A stretch of DNA of 64,000 bases from Chryseomonas sp014190935 (lineage in GTDB: Bacteria > Pseudomonadota > Gammaproteobacteria > Pseudomonadales > Pseudomonadaceae): the NCBI RefSeq assembly GCF_014190935.1, contig NZ_JACHVV010000001.1:62001-126000 (forward strand), written 5' to 3'. A model generated the notes under the pieces. It saw nothing but the letters and a program-made list of their open reading frames with translations, had not been told where the DNA came from and made no database searches. This document shows positions 16,504 to 25,413 of the stretch, piece after piece. The position numbers were made by a program, and so were the translations under genes. Position 1 is the first letter of the stretch, and every line of letters begins with the position of its first letter.

Positions 16504-17745
16504 ATGTTCAGACCGCTTTCGCTGTTCATCGGCCTGAGATACACCCGCGCCAAGCGGCGCAAGTCGTTCATCTCCTTCTTCTCGCTGGTCTCCATGTTCG
16601 GCCTCGCGCTGGGCGTCTTGGCCATGATCCTGGTGCTGTCGGTAATGAACGGCTTCCAGGAAGAAATGCGCGGCCGCATCCTCGGCATGGTGCCCCATGC
16701 CTTCATCAGCGCGGCCCAGCCGCTGGACGACTGGCGCCCGCTGGCGGCCAAGGCCGAGCAGCAGCCCCATGTGCTGGCGGCGGTGCCCTATACCCAGTTG
16801 CAGGGCATGCTCTCGGTACGGGGCCGCATGCAGCCGCTGCTGGTGGACGGCATCGATCCGGCCCAGGAAAAGCGCGTGTCCATCGTCGGCGAGCGCATGA
16901 CCCAGGGCAGTCTCGACGCCCTCAAGCCCGGCGAATTCGGCATCGTGCTGGGCGAGATCGCCGCGCGGCGTTTTCAGCTGGAGCTGGGCAGCCAGGTCAC
17001 GGTGATCATCCCCGAGGTGGGCGCCACCGGCAGCATCACCCCGCGGCTGCGGCGCTTCACCGTGGTCGGCACCTTCAAGGTTGGCGCCGAACTGGATGCC
17101 TCCCTGGCGCTGATCAACGTCGCCGATGCCGCCCCGCTCAAGGGCTGGCAGCCGGGCCAGGTGGAAAGCATCCGCCTGGCGCTGGACGATCTGTTCCAGG
17201 CGCCGCGCATCTCCCGCGAGGTGGCCAAGGCCCTCGGCGACGGCTACCAGGCGCGCGACTGGACGATCTCCCAGGGCAGCCTGTTCCAGGCGATGCAGAT
17301 GGAAAAGACCATGATCGGCCTGCTGCTGCTGCTGATCGTCGCCGTGGCCGCCTTCAACATCATCGCCACCCTGATCATGGTGGTGGCCGACAAGAAGGCC
17401 GACATCGCCATCCTGCGCACCCTGGGCGCCACGCCCGGGCAGATCATGGCGGTGTTCATGGTGCAGGGCACGGTGATCGGCCTGGTCGGTACCCTGATCG
17501 GCGGCGTGCTGGGCGTCATCGCGGCGCTCAACGTCAGCAGCTGGATCGCCGCCCTGGAACGCCTGGTCGGCCACAAGCTGTTTGGCGGCGACATGTACTT
17601 CATCAGCAACCTGCCGTCGCGGCTGGAGCTGGAAGACGTGGTGCTGATCGCCGTGGCCGCCCTGAGCATGAGTTTCCTGGCGACCCTCTATCCCGCCTGG
17701 CGCGCCTCGCGCACCTCTCCGGCCGAAGCCCTGCGCTACGACTGA
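16504..17745 (+). CDS. lolE: Lipoprotein-releasing ABC transporter permease LolE
   Basis: Second permease of LolCDE (413 aa), paralogous to the gene at 14552 along its whole length: MFRPLSLFIGLRYTRAKRRKSF at the start, periplasmic domain, then MIGLLLLLIVAVAAFNIIATLIMVV and the ADIAILRTLGATP coupling segment. The C/E labels follow the C-D-E gene order and could be exchanged, since both proteins are similar to each other. Confidence 0.9.
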   Translation: MFRPLSLFIGLRYTRAKRRKSFISFFSLVSMFGLALGVLAMILVLSVMNGFQEEMRGRILGMVPHAFISAAQPLDDWRPLAAKAEQQPHVLAAVPYTQLQGMLSVRGRMQPLLVDGIDPAQEKRVSIVGERMTQGSLDALKPGEFGIVLGEIAARRFQLELGSQVTVIIPEVGATGSITPRLRRFTVVGTFKVGAELDASLALINVADAAPLKGWQPGQVESIRLALDDLFQAPRISREVAKALGDGYQARDWTISQGSLFQAMQMEKTMIGLLLLLIVAVAAFNIIATLIMVVADKKADIAILRTLGATPGQIMAVFMVQGTVIGLVGTLIGGVLGVIAALNVSSWIAALERLVGHKLFGGDMYFISNLPSRLELEDVVLIAVAALSMSFLATLYPAWRASRTSPAEALRYD

Positions 17746-17849
17746 TCTCCTGCCGGGCCAGGTGGCGCCATGCCCCTGGCCCTGCGGCGTCCAAACTGCT
17801 CTAATCCGCGCTTCTGAAGCCCTTTCGGCTCTCCACGGATGGAGTCCTG

Positions 17850-20090
17850 ATGCGCGCCGCGCTGCTGTCCTTCGCCCTGGGCGTGCTGCTCCTGCGCGCC
17901 TTCGCCACACTGCCGTCGCTATCCCTGCTGGCGGCCCTCGCGGCGGTCGCCCTGGTGTTGCTGTTCACCCGCTTCCTGGTTCTCGGGGCCTTCGGGCTGG
18001 GCCTGGCCTGGGCGCTGCTCAATGGTCACTGGGCGCTGGACGATCGCCTGGATCCGACGCTGGAGCAGCGGGTGCTGTGGATCGACGGCGAGATCAGCGG
18101 GCTGCCCACGCTGGACGCCGACTCGGTGGGTTTCGTGCTCGCCGGGGCAACCAGCCGCCGCGCGCTGCAGCTGCCGGCGCGGATCCGCCTGAGCTGGCAC
18201 GGAGGGCCGCGCCCACTGGCCGGCGAACGCTGGCGCCTGGCCGCGGAGCTGCGCGGCCCCGCGGGTCTGGTCAACCCCCTCGGGCAGGATCGCGAAGCCT
18301 GGCTGCTGGCCCAGGGCATAGGCGCCACCGGCAGCGTCGAGGATGGCCAGCGCCTGGCCGCCGCCAGTGGCCTGGCGACCTGGCGCGACGGCATCCGGCA
18401 ATACCTGCAGACGCGGGATCCGGCGGGGCAGGGCGGCCTGCTCGCCGCCCTGGTGGTGGGCGACGGCTCGGGCATCACCGATGCCCAGTGGCAGCTGTTC
18501 CAGGACACCGGCACCGTGCACCTGATGGTCATCTCCGGGCAGCATATCGGGCTGATCGCCCTGGGCGTCTATGCCGGGGTGGTCCTCCTGGCGCGCCGGG
18601 GCCTCTGGCCGCGCCAACTGCCCTGGCGCCTGTCCGCGGCGGTGCTGACCATCGCCACCGCGCTGGGCTACGGACTGCTGGCCGGCTTCGAGGTGCCGGT
18701 GCAGCGGGCCTGCGTCATGGTCACCCTGGGCCTGCTCTGGCAACTCGGGCGCCAGCAGGTACGGCTGGCGGACGCCGTCCTGCTGGCCCTGGCACTGGTC
18801 TTGGCCGCCAATCCCCTGGTCAGTCTGCTGCCCGGGTTCTGGCTGTCCTTTGGCGCCGTGCTGTTGCTGCTGTGGAGCTTTGCCGGCCGCCTGGGCCGAC
18901 TGCCCTGGTGGCTCACCCTCGGGCGCGCCCAGTGGTGCATGGCGGTGGGACTGGCGCCGCTGCTCCTGGCGCTGGGCCTGCCGCTGAGTCCGAGCGGCCC
19001 GCTGGCCAATGCCCTGGCCGTGCCGCTGATGGACCTGGCCATCGTGCCGCTGGCGCTGGCGGGGACCCTGCTGTCCCTGCTCTGGTCGCCGCTGGGGACT
19101 CCGGCCTTGCTGCTGGCGGGTGGCTTGCTGCAGGGACTGCTCTGGCTGCTGGGCGGGCTGGCGCACCTGGCTGCGGCCTGGCAGCCGGTCCTCGCGCCCG
19201 CCTGGGCGCTGTGGCTGGCGGGGCTGGGAGCGCTGCTGGCGCTGCTGCCCGCGGGTGTGCCGCTGCGCGGCTTTGGCGCGCTGCTGATGCTGCCGGGGCT
19301 GTTTCCCCCACCGCCGGTACCCGCGGCGGGGCTGGCGCGGATCACCGTGCTGGACGTGGGGCAGGGCCTATCCGTGCTGGTGCGTACCCGTGACCATGCG
19401 CTGCTCTACGATGCCGGTCCGCGCCAGGGCAGCTACGACGCCGGCGCCCGGGTCGTCCTGCCCAACCTGAAGGCCGTCGGCATCGGCGCCCTGGATGTCA
19501 TGCTGCTCAGTCATGCCGATGCCGACCACGCCGGCGGTGCGCCGGCCGTGGCCAGGGGACTGCCTCCGGGTCAGGTGCTCAGTGGCGAGGCGGGTCGGCT
19601 CACGCCGGAATTGCATGCCCGGGACTGCACGGATGGAGCCGAGTGGCGCTGGAACGAGGTCGTCTTCACCACCTGGTGGCACCCCGCGGCGGATTCCAAT
19701 GCGTCCTCCTGCGTGCTCAGCGTCGCGGCGAGGGGCGAGCGCCTGCTGCTGACCGGCGATATCGATGCCCGCCGTGAAGCGGAACTGGTGGCCAGCGGGG
19801 TGCCGCTGGCGGCGGAGTGGCTGGTCGCTCCGCACCATGGCAGTCGCAGTGGTTCCAGCGCCGCCTTCATCGACGCCGTCCAGCCGCGCGGCGCACTGAT
19901 TTCCCGGGGGCTGAACAACCGCTACGGCCATCCCCATCCCCAGGTACTGGCGCGCTATCGCGAGCGCGGCGTGCTGCCCTACGACACCGCCGAGCTGGGC
20001 GCCCTGAGCTGGACCCTCGGGCGCTGGGAGGTACCGCACGGGCAGCGCCAGGTGCGGCATTGGTGGCGGATCCCACCGCCGACACCCTGA
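17850..20090 (+). CDS. comEC: DNA uptake channel protein ComEC/Rec2
   Basis: Inner-membrane protein that passes transforming DNA into the cytosol. The 746-aa protein has an N-terminal pair of helices, an OB-like soluble segment, the competence domain with many hydrophobic helices (from GLLAALVVGDGSGITDAQWQ and VISGQHIGLIALG onward), and a C-terminal metallo-beta-lactamase domain: ITVLDVGQGLSVLV, LLSHADADHAGG, LLLTGDID and VAPHHGS. Lengths and motifs look intact. Its stop is followed at once by copy 2 of the palindromic element. Confidence 0.95.
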   Translation: MRAALLSFALGVLLLRAFATLPSLSLLAALAAVALVLLFTRFLVLGAFGLGLAWALLNGHWALDDRLDPTLEQRVLWIDGEISGLPTLDADSVGFVLAGATSRRALQLPARIRLSWHGGPRPLAGERWRLAAELRGPAGLVNPLGQDREAWLLAQGIGATGSVEDGQRLAAASGLATWRDGIRQYLQTRDPAGQGGLLAALVVGDGSGITDAQWQLFQDTGTVHLMVISGQHIGLIALGVYAGVVLLARRGLWPRQLPWRLSAAVLTIATALGYGLLAGFEVPVQRACVMVTLGLLWQLGRQQVRLADAVLLALALVLAANPLVSLLPGFWLSFGAVLLLLWSFAGRLGRLPWWLTLGRAQWCMAVGLAPLLLALGLPLSPSGPLANALAVPLMDLAIVPLALAGTLLSLLWSPLGTPALLLAGGLLQGLLWLLGGLAHLAAAWQPVLAPAWALWLAGLGALLALLPAGVPLRGFGALLMLPGLFPPPPVPAAGLARITVLDVGQGLSVLVRTRDHALLYDAGPRQGSYDAGARVVLPNLKAVGIGALDVMLLSHADADHAGGAPAVARGLPPGQVLSGEAGRLTPELHARDCTDGAEWRWNEVVFTTWWHPAADSNASSCVLSVAARGERLLLTGDIDARREAELVASGVPLAAEWLVAPHHGSRSGSSAAFIDAVQPRGALISRGLNNRYGHPHPQVLARYRERGVLPYDTAELGALSWTLGRWEVPHGQRQVRHWWRIPPPTP

Positions 20091-20270
20091 TAGCCTATTC
20101 AAAGGCTGCTGCGCGTCGGCCAAACCGCGTTGAAAAGACCCTGGTTCGCCAGCCCCACCTAGGCGGCCCCGTCGCAATGCTCATTTACCCTTCGTAAACC
20201 CGTGCGCGGGTCCGATCCGCTTCCTCAGGTCTTTCGCCTTCTCCAGCTCGCGAGCCCTTGAACAGGCTCT
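20090..20270. repeat. Palindromic intergenic element, copy 2 (181 bp)
   Basis: Left end TAGCCTATTCAAAGGCTGCT begins right after the comEC stop; right end is GCCCTTGAACAGGCTCT. Compared with copy 1 it has an extra module CCTAGGCGGCCCC in the left arm (20158-20170), whose exact reverse complement is in the right arm of copy 3 (61245-61257). The TTGAAC in its right end lies 20 bp before a TAGAGT sequence upstream of exbB and might serve as a weak -35. Confidence 0.9.
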
Positions 20271-20320
20271 CCGGCGTTCGTGCTAGAGTGGCCGCATTTT
20301 GCGGCAGGGGTAACGGTCTC

Positions 20321-20956
20321 GTGTTCGAAATGGTCAAAGCTGGCGGCTGGATGATGCTGCCGATCATCCTCAGTTCCATCCTGGCCACGGCCATCATCGC
20401 CGAGCGGCTGTGGACCCTGAGGCGCAGCCGGGTCGCACCGCCAACGCTGCTCGCGCAGGTCTGGCGCTGGATCCAGGACAAGCAGCTCAATGCCGAGCGG
20501 CTGCGCGGATTGCGCGCCGGGTCGCCCCTGGGCGACATCCTCGCCGCGGGCCTGACCAACTCCCGTCATGGCCGCGACATCATGAAGGAAGCCATCGAGG
20601 AAGCCGGCAGCCGCGTGGTGCACGACCTCGAGCGCTATCTCAACACCCTCGGCAGCATCGCCGCCCTGGCGCCCCTGATGGGCCTGCTCGGCACGGTGTT
20701 CGGCATGATCGACATCTTCAGCGCCTTCATGAACGACGGCATGGCCAATGCGCCCATCCTCGCCGGCGGCATCTCCAAGGCCCTGGTCACCACCGCCACC
20801 GGCCTGCTGGTGGCGATTCCTGCGGTGTTCTTCCATCGCTATCTGCTGCGCCGGGTCGATGAGCTGGTGGTGGGCATGGAGCAGGAGGCGGTCAAGCTGG
20901 TGGACATTCTTCACGGCGATCGCGAGGTGGACGTCCGCGAAGGAGCCCCGGCGTGA
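20321..20956 (+). CDS. exbB: ExbB/TolQ-type proton channel protein
   Basis: MotA/TolQ/ExbB family subunit of a proton-driven energiser. The 211-aa protein has an N-terminal helix (MMLPIILSSILATAIIAERLWTL), a cytosolic loop, then two helices around SIAALAPLMGLLGTVFGMIDIF and LVTTATGLLVAIPAVFFHRYLL with conserved polar residues of the family. The GTG at 20321 gives the usual length; the longer frame runs into the repeat element. It is first of a densely packed ten-gene operon with exbD next; which outer-membrane partner it serves is unknown. Confidence 0.88.
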   Translation: MFEMVKAGGWMMLPIILSSILATAIIAERLWTLRRSRVAPPTLLAQVWRWIQDKQLNAERLRGLRAGSPLGDILAAGLTNSRHGRDIMKEAIEEAGSRVVHDLERYLNTLGSIAALAPLMGLLGTVFGMIDIFSAFMNDGMANAPILAGGISKALVTTATGLLVAIPAVFFHRYLLRRVDELVVGMEQEAVKLVDILHGDREVDVREGAPA

Positions 20957-21393
20957 AATTCCGTCGTCGCGCCGGGGGCGCCGCTCGCGAAGAGGTCTAT
21001 ATCAACCTGGCCTCCTTCATCGACGTCATCTTCGTCCTGCTGCTGTTCTTCGTGGTGACCGCGACCTTCAGCAAGCCCAGCCAGCTGAAGATCGAACTGC
21101 CCGAGGCCGACAGCGCCGCGGCGGCCGCCAACCAGGGCAAGATCCTGGAAATCAGCATCACCGCCGAAGGCCAGATGGCATTGAACGGCCAGACCCTGGC
21201 GCGCAACGACCTGACCGGCCTGACCACCGCGCTGCAGCGGGAATCCGGCGGTGACAACAGCCTGCCGCTGGTGATCACCGCCGATGGCCGCGCCACCCAC
21301 CAGGCGGTGGTCATGGCCATGGACGCCGCCGGCAAGCTGGGCTTCAGCCAGCTGCGCATCACCACCCTCGAGGCCCAGGCGAAACGGCCGTGA
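20953..21393 (+). CDS. exbD: ExbD/TolR-type protein
   Basis: 146-aa partner of the preceding channel protein. One N-terminal membrane helix (ASFIDVIFVLLLFFVVTATF) contains the proton-carrying Asp of the ExbD/TolR family (FIDVIF), followed by a periplasmic domain with DGRATHQAVVMAMDAAGKLG. The start GTG overlaps the exbB stop as GTGA, and its own stop overlaps the lpxK start in the same way. Confidence 0.88.
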   Translation: MKFRRRAGGAAREEVYINLASFIDVIFVLLLFFVVTATFSKPSQLKIELPEADSAAAAANQGKILEISITAEGQMALNGQTLARNDLTGLTTALQRESGGDNSLPLVITADGRATHQAVVMAMDAAGKLGFSQLRITTLEAQAKRP

Positions 21394-22397
21394 GCCTGGG
21401 CGAGCGCCTGGTCCGCGCCTGGTACCAGGGGCATCCGGCCCTGGGTCTGCTGGCGCCGCTCGAAGCCCTCTATCGCCAGGTCGCCCGGCGCAAGCGCCAG
21501 CGTTTCCTGACGGGGCAGGGCAGCATCCATCGCGCTCCGGTGCCGGTCATCGTGGTGGGCAATCTCACCGTGGGCGGTACCGGCAAGACGCCCATGATCC
21601 TCTGGCTGATCGGCCACCTGCGTGCGCGTGGACTGAGGGTCGGGGTGGTCAGCCGTGGCTATGGCGCGACGCCGCCGAGTCTGCCCTGGCGGGTACGGGC
21701 GACCGACACCGCCGCCGTCGCCGGCGACGAGCCGCTGCTGATCGTGCAGCGTACCGGGGTCGCCCTGGTCACGGATCCCGATCGTGGTCGCGCCGTCGAG
21801 CGCCTGCTCGCCGAGGAGCGGCTCGATGTCATCCTCAGCGACGACGGCCTGCAGCACTATCGCCTGGCCCGTGACCTGGAGCTGGTGATGGTCGATGCGG
21901 CGCGCGGCTTCGGCAATGGCCGCTGCCTGCCGGCCGGCCCCCTGCGCGAACCCCTGGAGCGCCTGGCCGAGGTGGACGCCGTGATCCACAACGGCGCCGC
22001 GGTCGATCCTGCTGACGGCTTCGGCCTGACCCTGCAGCCCAGCGCCCTGGTCAATCTGCGCAGCGGCGAGCCGCGACCGCTGGATTTCTTTCCCCCGGGC
22101 CAGCGCCTGCACGCCCTGGCCGGCATCGGCAACCCCGGCCGTTTCTTCGCTACCCTCGAAGGACTACACTGGCAGCCGTTGCCCCATGCCTTCGCCGATC
22201 ACGCCACCTACAGCGCCGCGGAGCTGGCCTTCACGCCGGCGCTGCCGCTGGTGATGACCGAGAAGGACGCGGTCAAGTGCCGCTCCTTCGCCGCCGCCGA
22301 CTGGTGGTACCTGGCGGTGGACGCCCAGCCCTCGGCCGCCTTCGTCGCCTGGCTGGATGGGCGTCTCGACCGACTCCTGCCCGAACACTCTCACTGA
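21390..22397 (+). CDS. lpxK: Tetraacyldisaccharide 4'-kinase LpxK
   Basis: Membrane-associated kinase that phosphorylates the lipid A precursor to lipid IVA. The 335-aa protein has a Walker A-like VGNLTVGGTGKTPMILWLIG, the DGLQHYRLARDLELVMVDA segment and GRCLPAGPLREPLERL typical of LpxK, and a C-terminal FADHATY region followed by MTEKDAVKC. GTG start coupled to exbD; next gene begins 14 bases after its stop. Confidence 0.95.
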   Translation: MSLGERLVRAWYQGHPALGLLAPLEALYRQVARRKRQRFLTGQGSIHRAPVPVIVVGNLTVGGTGKTPMILWLIGHLRARGLRVGVVSRGYGATPPSLPWRVRATDTAAVAGDEPLLIVQRTGVALVTDPDRGRAVERLLAEERLDVILSDDGLQHYRLARDLELVMVDAARGFGNGRCLPAGPLREPLERLAEVDAVIHNGAAVDPADGFGLTLQPSALVNLRSGEPRPLDFFPPGQRLHALAGIGNPGRFFATLEGLHWQPLPHAFADHATYSAAELAFTPALPLVMTEKDAVKCRSFAAADWWYLAVDAQPSAAFVAWLDGRLDRLLPEHSH

Positions 22398-22411
22398 CGG
22401 AATCTTCGCCC

Positions 22412-22597
22412 ATGGATCTCAAGCTGCTGGACATCCTCGCCTGCCCCCTGACCAAGAGCCCGCTGATCCTGAGCGACGACAAGACCGAGCTCATCAGCAA
22501 GGCCGCCGGCCTGGCCTTTCCGATTCGCGACGGCATCCCGGTGATGCTGGAAAGCGAGGCGCGCATCATCACCACGGATGAGCGTCTGGACAAATGA
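22412..22597 (+). CDS. Trm112/YcaR-family small protein with reduced Cys set
   Basis: 61-aa protein MDLKLLDILACPLTKSPLIL onward, with the LAFPIRDGIPVML block that defines the UPF0434/Trm112 family. Family members usually keep a zinc site of CPxC plus further Cys; here only C11 remains, the second Cys position reads Thr (CPLT) and the later LICK-type position reads LISK, so metal binding is probably lost. It sits between lpxK and kdsB as in other pseudomonads. ATG at 22412. Confidence 0.85.
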   Translation: MDLKLLDILACPLTKSPLILSDDKTELISKAAGLAFPIRDGIPVMLESEARIITTDERLDK

Positions 22598-23358
22598 GCA
22601 CCGCCTTCACCGTCGTCATCCCGGCGCGACTGGCCAGCACCCGGCTGCCCAACAAGCCGCTGCTCGACATCGCCGGCAAGCCGATGATCCAGCACGTCTG
22701 GGAGCAGGCGCGCCGCAGCGGCGCCGAGCAGGTGGTGGTGGCGACCGATCACGACGACATCCTGCGCGCCTGCGAAGGCTTTGGCGCCCGGGTCCTGCTG
22801 ACCCGCGCCGACCATGCCTCGGGCACCGATCGCCTGGCCGAGGTGGCCGAATTGCTCGGCCTCGCCGATGACGCCATGGTGGTCAACGTCCAGGGCGACG
22901 AGCCGCTGATTCCACCGGCGGTGATCGATCAGGTGGCGGGCAATCTCGCCGCCCATCCCGAAGCCGGGGTGGCCACCCTGGCCGAGCCGATCAGTGACGT
23001 CGACAGCCTGTTCAATCCCAATGTGGTCAAGGTGAGCACCGATGTGAACGGCCTGGCGCTGACCTTCAGCCGGGCGCCGCTGCCCTGGGCGCGCAATGCC
23101 TTTGCCGCTGATCGCGCGCAGCTGCCCCAGGGCTTTCCCTATCGGCGCCACATCGGCATCTATGCCTATCGTGCCGGCTTCCTCGCTGATTTCGTCAGCT
23201 GGGGTCCCTGCGCCCTGGAAGAGACCGAAGCCCTGGAGCAACTGCGCGCCCTCTGGCACGGCGTGCGCATCCATGTCGCCGACGCCCTGGAAGCGCCCCA
23301 GGCCGGCGTGGATACCCTGGAAGACCTCGAGCGCGTCAGACGCCTGCTGGGAGCCTAG
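22594..23358 (+). CDS. kdsB: 3-deoxy-manno-octulosonate cytidylyltransferase KdsB
   Basis: Activates Kdo as CMP-Kdo for lipopolysaccharide core synthesis. The 254-aa protein has the nucleotidyltransferase start VVIPARLASTRLPNKPLLDI, VVVATDHDDI, the metal motif NVQGDEPLIPP and the RRHIGIYAYRAGFL segment. ATG overlaps the stop of the Trm112-like gene as ATGA. Functionally matched to lpxK upstream. Confidence 0.96.
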   Translation: MSTAFTVVIPARLASTRLPNKPLLDIAGKPMIQHVWEQARRSGAEQVVVATDHDDILRACEGFGARVLLTRADHASGTDRLAEVAELLGLADDAMVVNVQGDEPLIPPAVIDQVAGNLAAHPEAGVATLAEPISDVDSLFNPNVVKVSTDVNGLALTFSRAPLPWARNAFAADRAQLPQGFPYRRHIGIYAYRAGFLADFVSWGPCALEETEALEQLRALWHGVRIHVADALEAPQAGVDTLEDLERVRRLLGA

Positions 23359-23832
23359 ATGACCCTGCGCATCCTGTTCGTCTGCATGGGCAACATCTGC
23401 CGCTCGCCCACCGCCGAAGGCATCCTCCGGGCCAAGCTGGACGCCGCCGGCCTGGCCGGGGCGGTGGAGCTGGACTCGGCCGGCACCGGCGACTGGCATG
23501 TCGGCAAGGCGCCGGATTCCCGTGCCATCCAGGCCGCGGCCGGTCGCGGCTATGACATCGGCGACCTGCGCGCGCGCCAGGTCGCGGAGGACGATTTCCA
23601 GCGCTTCGACCTGATCCTGGCCATGGACCAGGACAACCTCGCCTGGCTGGAGCAGCTGCGTCCGGGCGAGGGCGCGGTGCCCGAACTCTTCCTGGCGCGC
23701 CAGGGCCTGGCGGTGGACGAGGTGCCCGATCCCTATTACGGCGGTGCAGCCGGCTTCGAGCGGGTCCTCGACCTGCTGGAAAGCGCCTGCGATGGCCTGG
23801 TCGCCGAGGTGGCTGCCCGTCATGGTCGCTGA
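23359..23832 (+). CDS. Low-molecular-weight protein tyrosine phosphatase
   Basis: 157-aa phosphatase with the P-loop VCMGNICRSPTAEG (C9-X5-R15) near the N-terminus and the general acid motif PDPYYGG toward the C-terminus, all catalytic residues present. Starts directly after the kdsB stop and overlaps murB by 11 bases. Role in this locus (possibly envelope polysaccharide control) is inferred from position only. Confidence 0.92.
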   Translation: MTLRILFVCMGNICRSPTAEGILRAKLDAAGLAGAVELDSAGTGDWHVGKAPDSRAIQAAAGRGYDIGDLRARQVAEDDFQRFDLILAMDQDNLAWLEQLRPGEGAVPELFLARQGLAVDEVPDPYYGGAAGFERVLDLLESACDGLVAEVAARHGR

Positions 23833-24844
23833 GCTGCAACAGCAGGTCCCGCTGCAGGGGCTCAATACCTTCGGCCTGGTGGCGCAAGCCGACCGCTATC
23901 TGGAAGCCGCCAGTGACGTCGAGGTCCGCGAGGCCCTGGTGCTGGCCCGGCAGCTGGGCGTGCCCCTGCGGGTGCTGGGCGGTGGCAGCAACTTGGTCCT
24001 GCCCGAGCGGGTCGAGGGCCTGGTAGTGCGGCTGACCTCGCGCGGCATCCGCCTGCTGGCGGAGGAGGGTGAGGCCCTGCTGGTGGAAGCCGAAGCCGGC
24101 GAGCCCTGGCACCCCTTCGTCATGGCCACCCTGGCCAACGGCTGGTACGGCCTGGAAAATCTCAGCCTGATCCCGGGCACCGTGGGCGCCTCGCCGATCC
24201 AGAACATCGGCGCCTATGGCGTCGAATTGAAGGACAGATGCGCCGGCGTCACGGCGCTCGATCGCCACAGCGGTGAGATCCACGACCTCAGCCCGGCCGC
24301 TTGCGCCTTCGCCTACCGCGAGAGTCGCTTCAAGGCCGAGGCCGGGCGCTGGATCGTGCTGCGGGTGCGTTTCCACCTCAGTCGTCAGCCGCAGCTGGTG
24401 CTGGACTATGGTCCGGTACGCCAGGCCCTGACCGAGGCGGGCGTCACGCAGCCAACGCCCGAAGCCGTCAGCGCGGCCATCTGCAGCATTCGCCGGAGCA
24501 AACTGCCCGACCCGGCGGTGCTGGGCAATGCCGGCAGCTTCTTCAAGAATCCGGTGGTGACCGCCGCCGAAGCCAAAGCGCTGCATGAGCGCCATCCGAG
24601 GCTGCCGACCTATCCGCAGGCCGATGGCAGCGTCAAGCTGGCCGCCGGCTGGCTGATCGACCAGGCCGGCTGGCGCGGTCATCGCGATGGCGCCGTGGGG
24701 GTGCATGCCGCCCAGGCGCTGGTGCTGGTCAACTTTGGTGGCGCCCGCAGTCGCGACGTCCTGGCCCTGGCCGAGCGCATCCGCGCCTCGGTGCGCGAGC
24801 GCTTCGGCGTGACACTGGAGATGGAGCCGGGAAGCCTGACGTGA
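23822..24844 (+). CDS. murB: UDP-N-acetylenolpyruvoylglucosamine reductase MurB
   Basis: FAD enzyme that reduces UDP-GlcNAc-enolpyruvate with NADPH to UDP-MurNAc. The 340-aa protein has the FAD loop VLGGGSNLVLPE, IPGTVGASPIQNIGAYG with the catalytic region following, and GNAGSFFKNPVV with the catalytic Ser. It lacks nothing obvious for the long type I form. ATG at 23822, inside the end of the phosphatase gene. Its stop overlaps the Rieske gene start; in P. aeruginosa the neighbour here is rne. Confidence 0.95.
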   Translation: MVAELQQQVPLQGLNTFGLVAQADRYLEAASDVEVREALVLARQLGVPLRVLGGGSNLVLPERVEGLVVRLTSRGIRLLAEEGEALLVEAEAGEPWHPFVMATLANGWYGLENLSLIPGTVGASPIQNIGAYGVELKDRCAGVTALDRHSGEIHDLSPAACAFAYRESRFKAEAGRWIVLRVRFHLSRQPQLVLDYGPVRQALTEAGVTQPTPEAVSAAICSIRRSKLPDPAVLGNAGSFFKNPVVTAAEAKALHERHPRLPTYPQADGSVKLAAGWLIDQAGWRGHRDGAVGVHAAQALVLVNFGGARSRDVLALAERIRASVRERFGVTLEMEPGSLT

Positions 24845-25413
24845 CCGACGATGCCCCCGATGCCCAACGCCGCCGCCTGCTGATCGCCACCACCTCCGCC
24901 GTCGGCGGCCTGGGACTGGTGGCGGGTAGCGTGCCCTTCGTCTGCGCCCTGCGGCCCAGTCGTTCGGCGGAGGTCGCGGCGGCGCCGGTCGAGGTGGATC
25001 TCCAGGCCCTGCGCGAAGGCGAGCAACTCACGGTGCAATGGCGCGGCCAGCCGGTCTGCGTCCTGCGGCGCAGCGCCGCGGACCAGGCGCAACTGCTGAC
25101 CGACGAGGCCGGGCTCGCCGATCCGCTTTCCAAGGAATCCCTTCAGCCGCCCTACGTCGATCCGCGCCTGAGATCGCGGCGGCCGGACATCTTCGTGGTC
25201 ACCGCTATCTGCACCCACCTGGGCTGTATTCCCTCGCTGGACACCGCAACCACGAACCAAGGCTATCTCTGTCCCTGCCATGGCTCCCGGTTCGATCTGG
25301 CTGGCCGGGTCTATCGCGACCAGCCAGCGCCACTGAATCTGGCCGTGCCTCCCTATCACTTCAAAGGCGAGAACCTGGTGGTCATCGGCAGTGACGGGGA
25401 GGGGATAACGTGA
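24841..25413 (+). CDS. petA: Ubiquinol-cytochrome c reductase iron-sulfur subunit (Rieske)
   Basis: [2Fe-2S] subunit of the cytochrome bc1 complex. The 190-aa protein has a Tat-like N-terminus (RRRLLIATTSAVGGLGLVAG) that also serves as the membrane anchor, and both cluster motifs: CTHLGC (C124, H126, C129) and CPCHGS (C144, C146, H147). Between anchor and cluster there is a long variable insert. It starts with GTG overlapping the murB stop. Sequence outside the motifs departs strongly from the P. aeruginosa protein as I remember it. Confidence 0.92.
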   Translation: MTDDAPDAQRRRLLIATTSAVGGLGLVAGSVPFVCALRPSRSAEVAAAPVEVDLQALREGEQLTVQWRGQPVCVLRRSAADQAQLLTDEAGLADPLSKESLQPPYVDPRLRSRRPDIFVVTAICTHLGCIPSLDTATTNQGYLCPCHGSRFDLAGRVYRDQPAPLNLAVPPYHFKGENLVVIGSDGEGIT

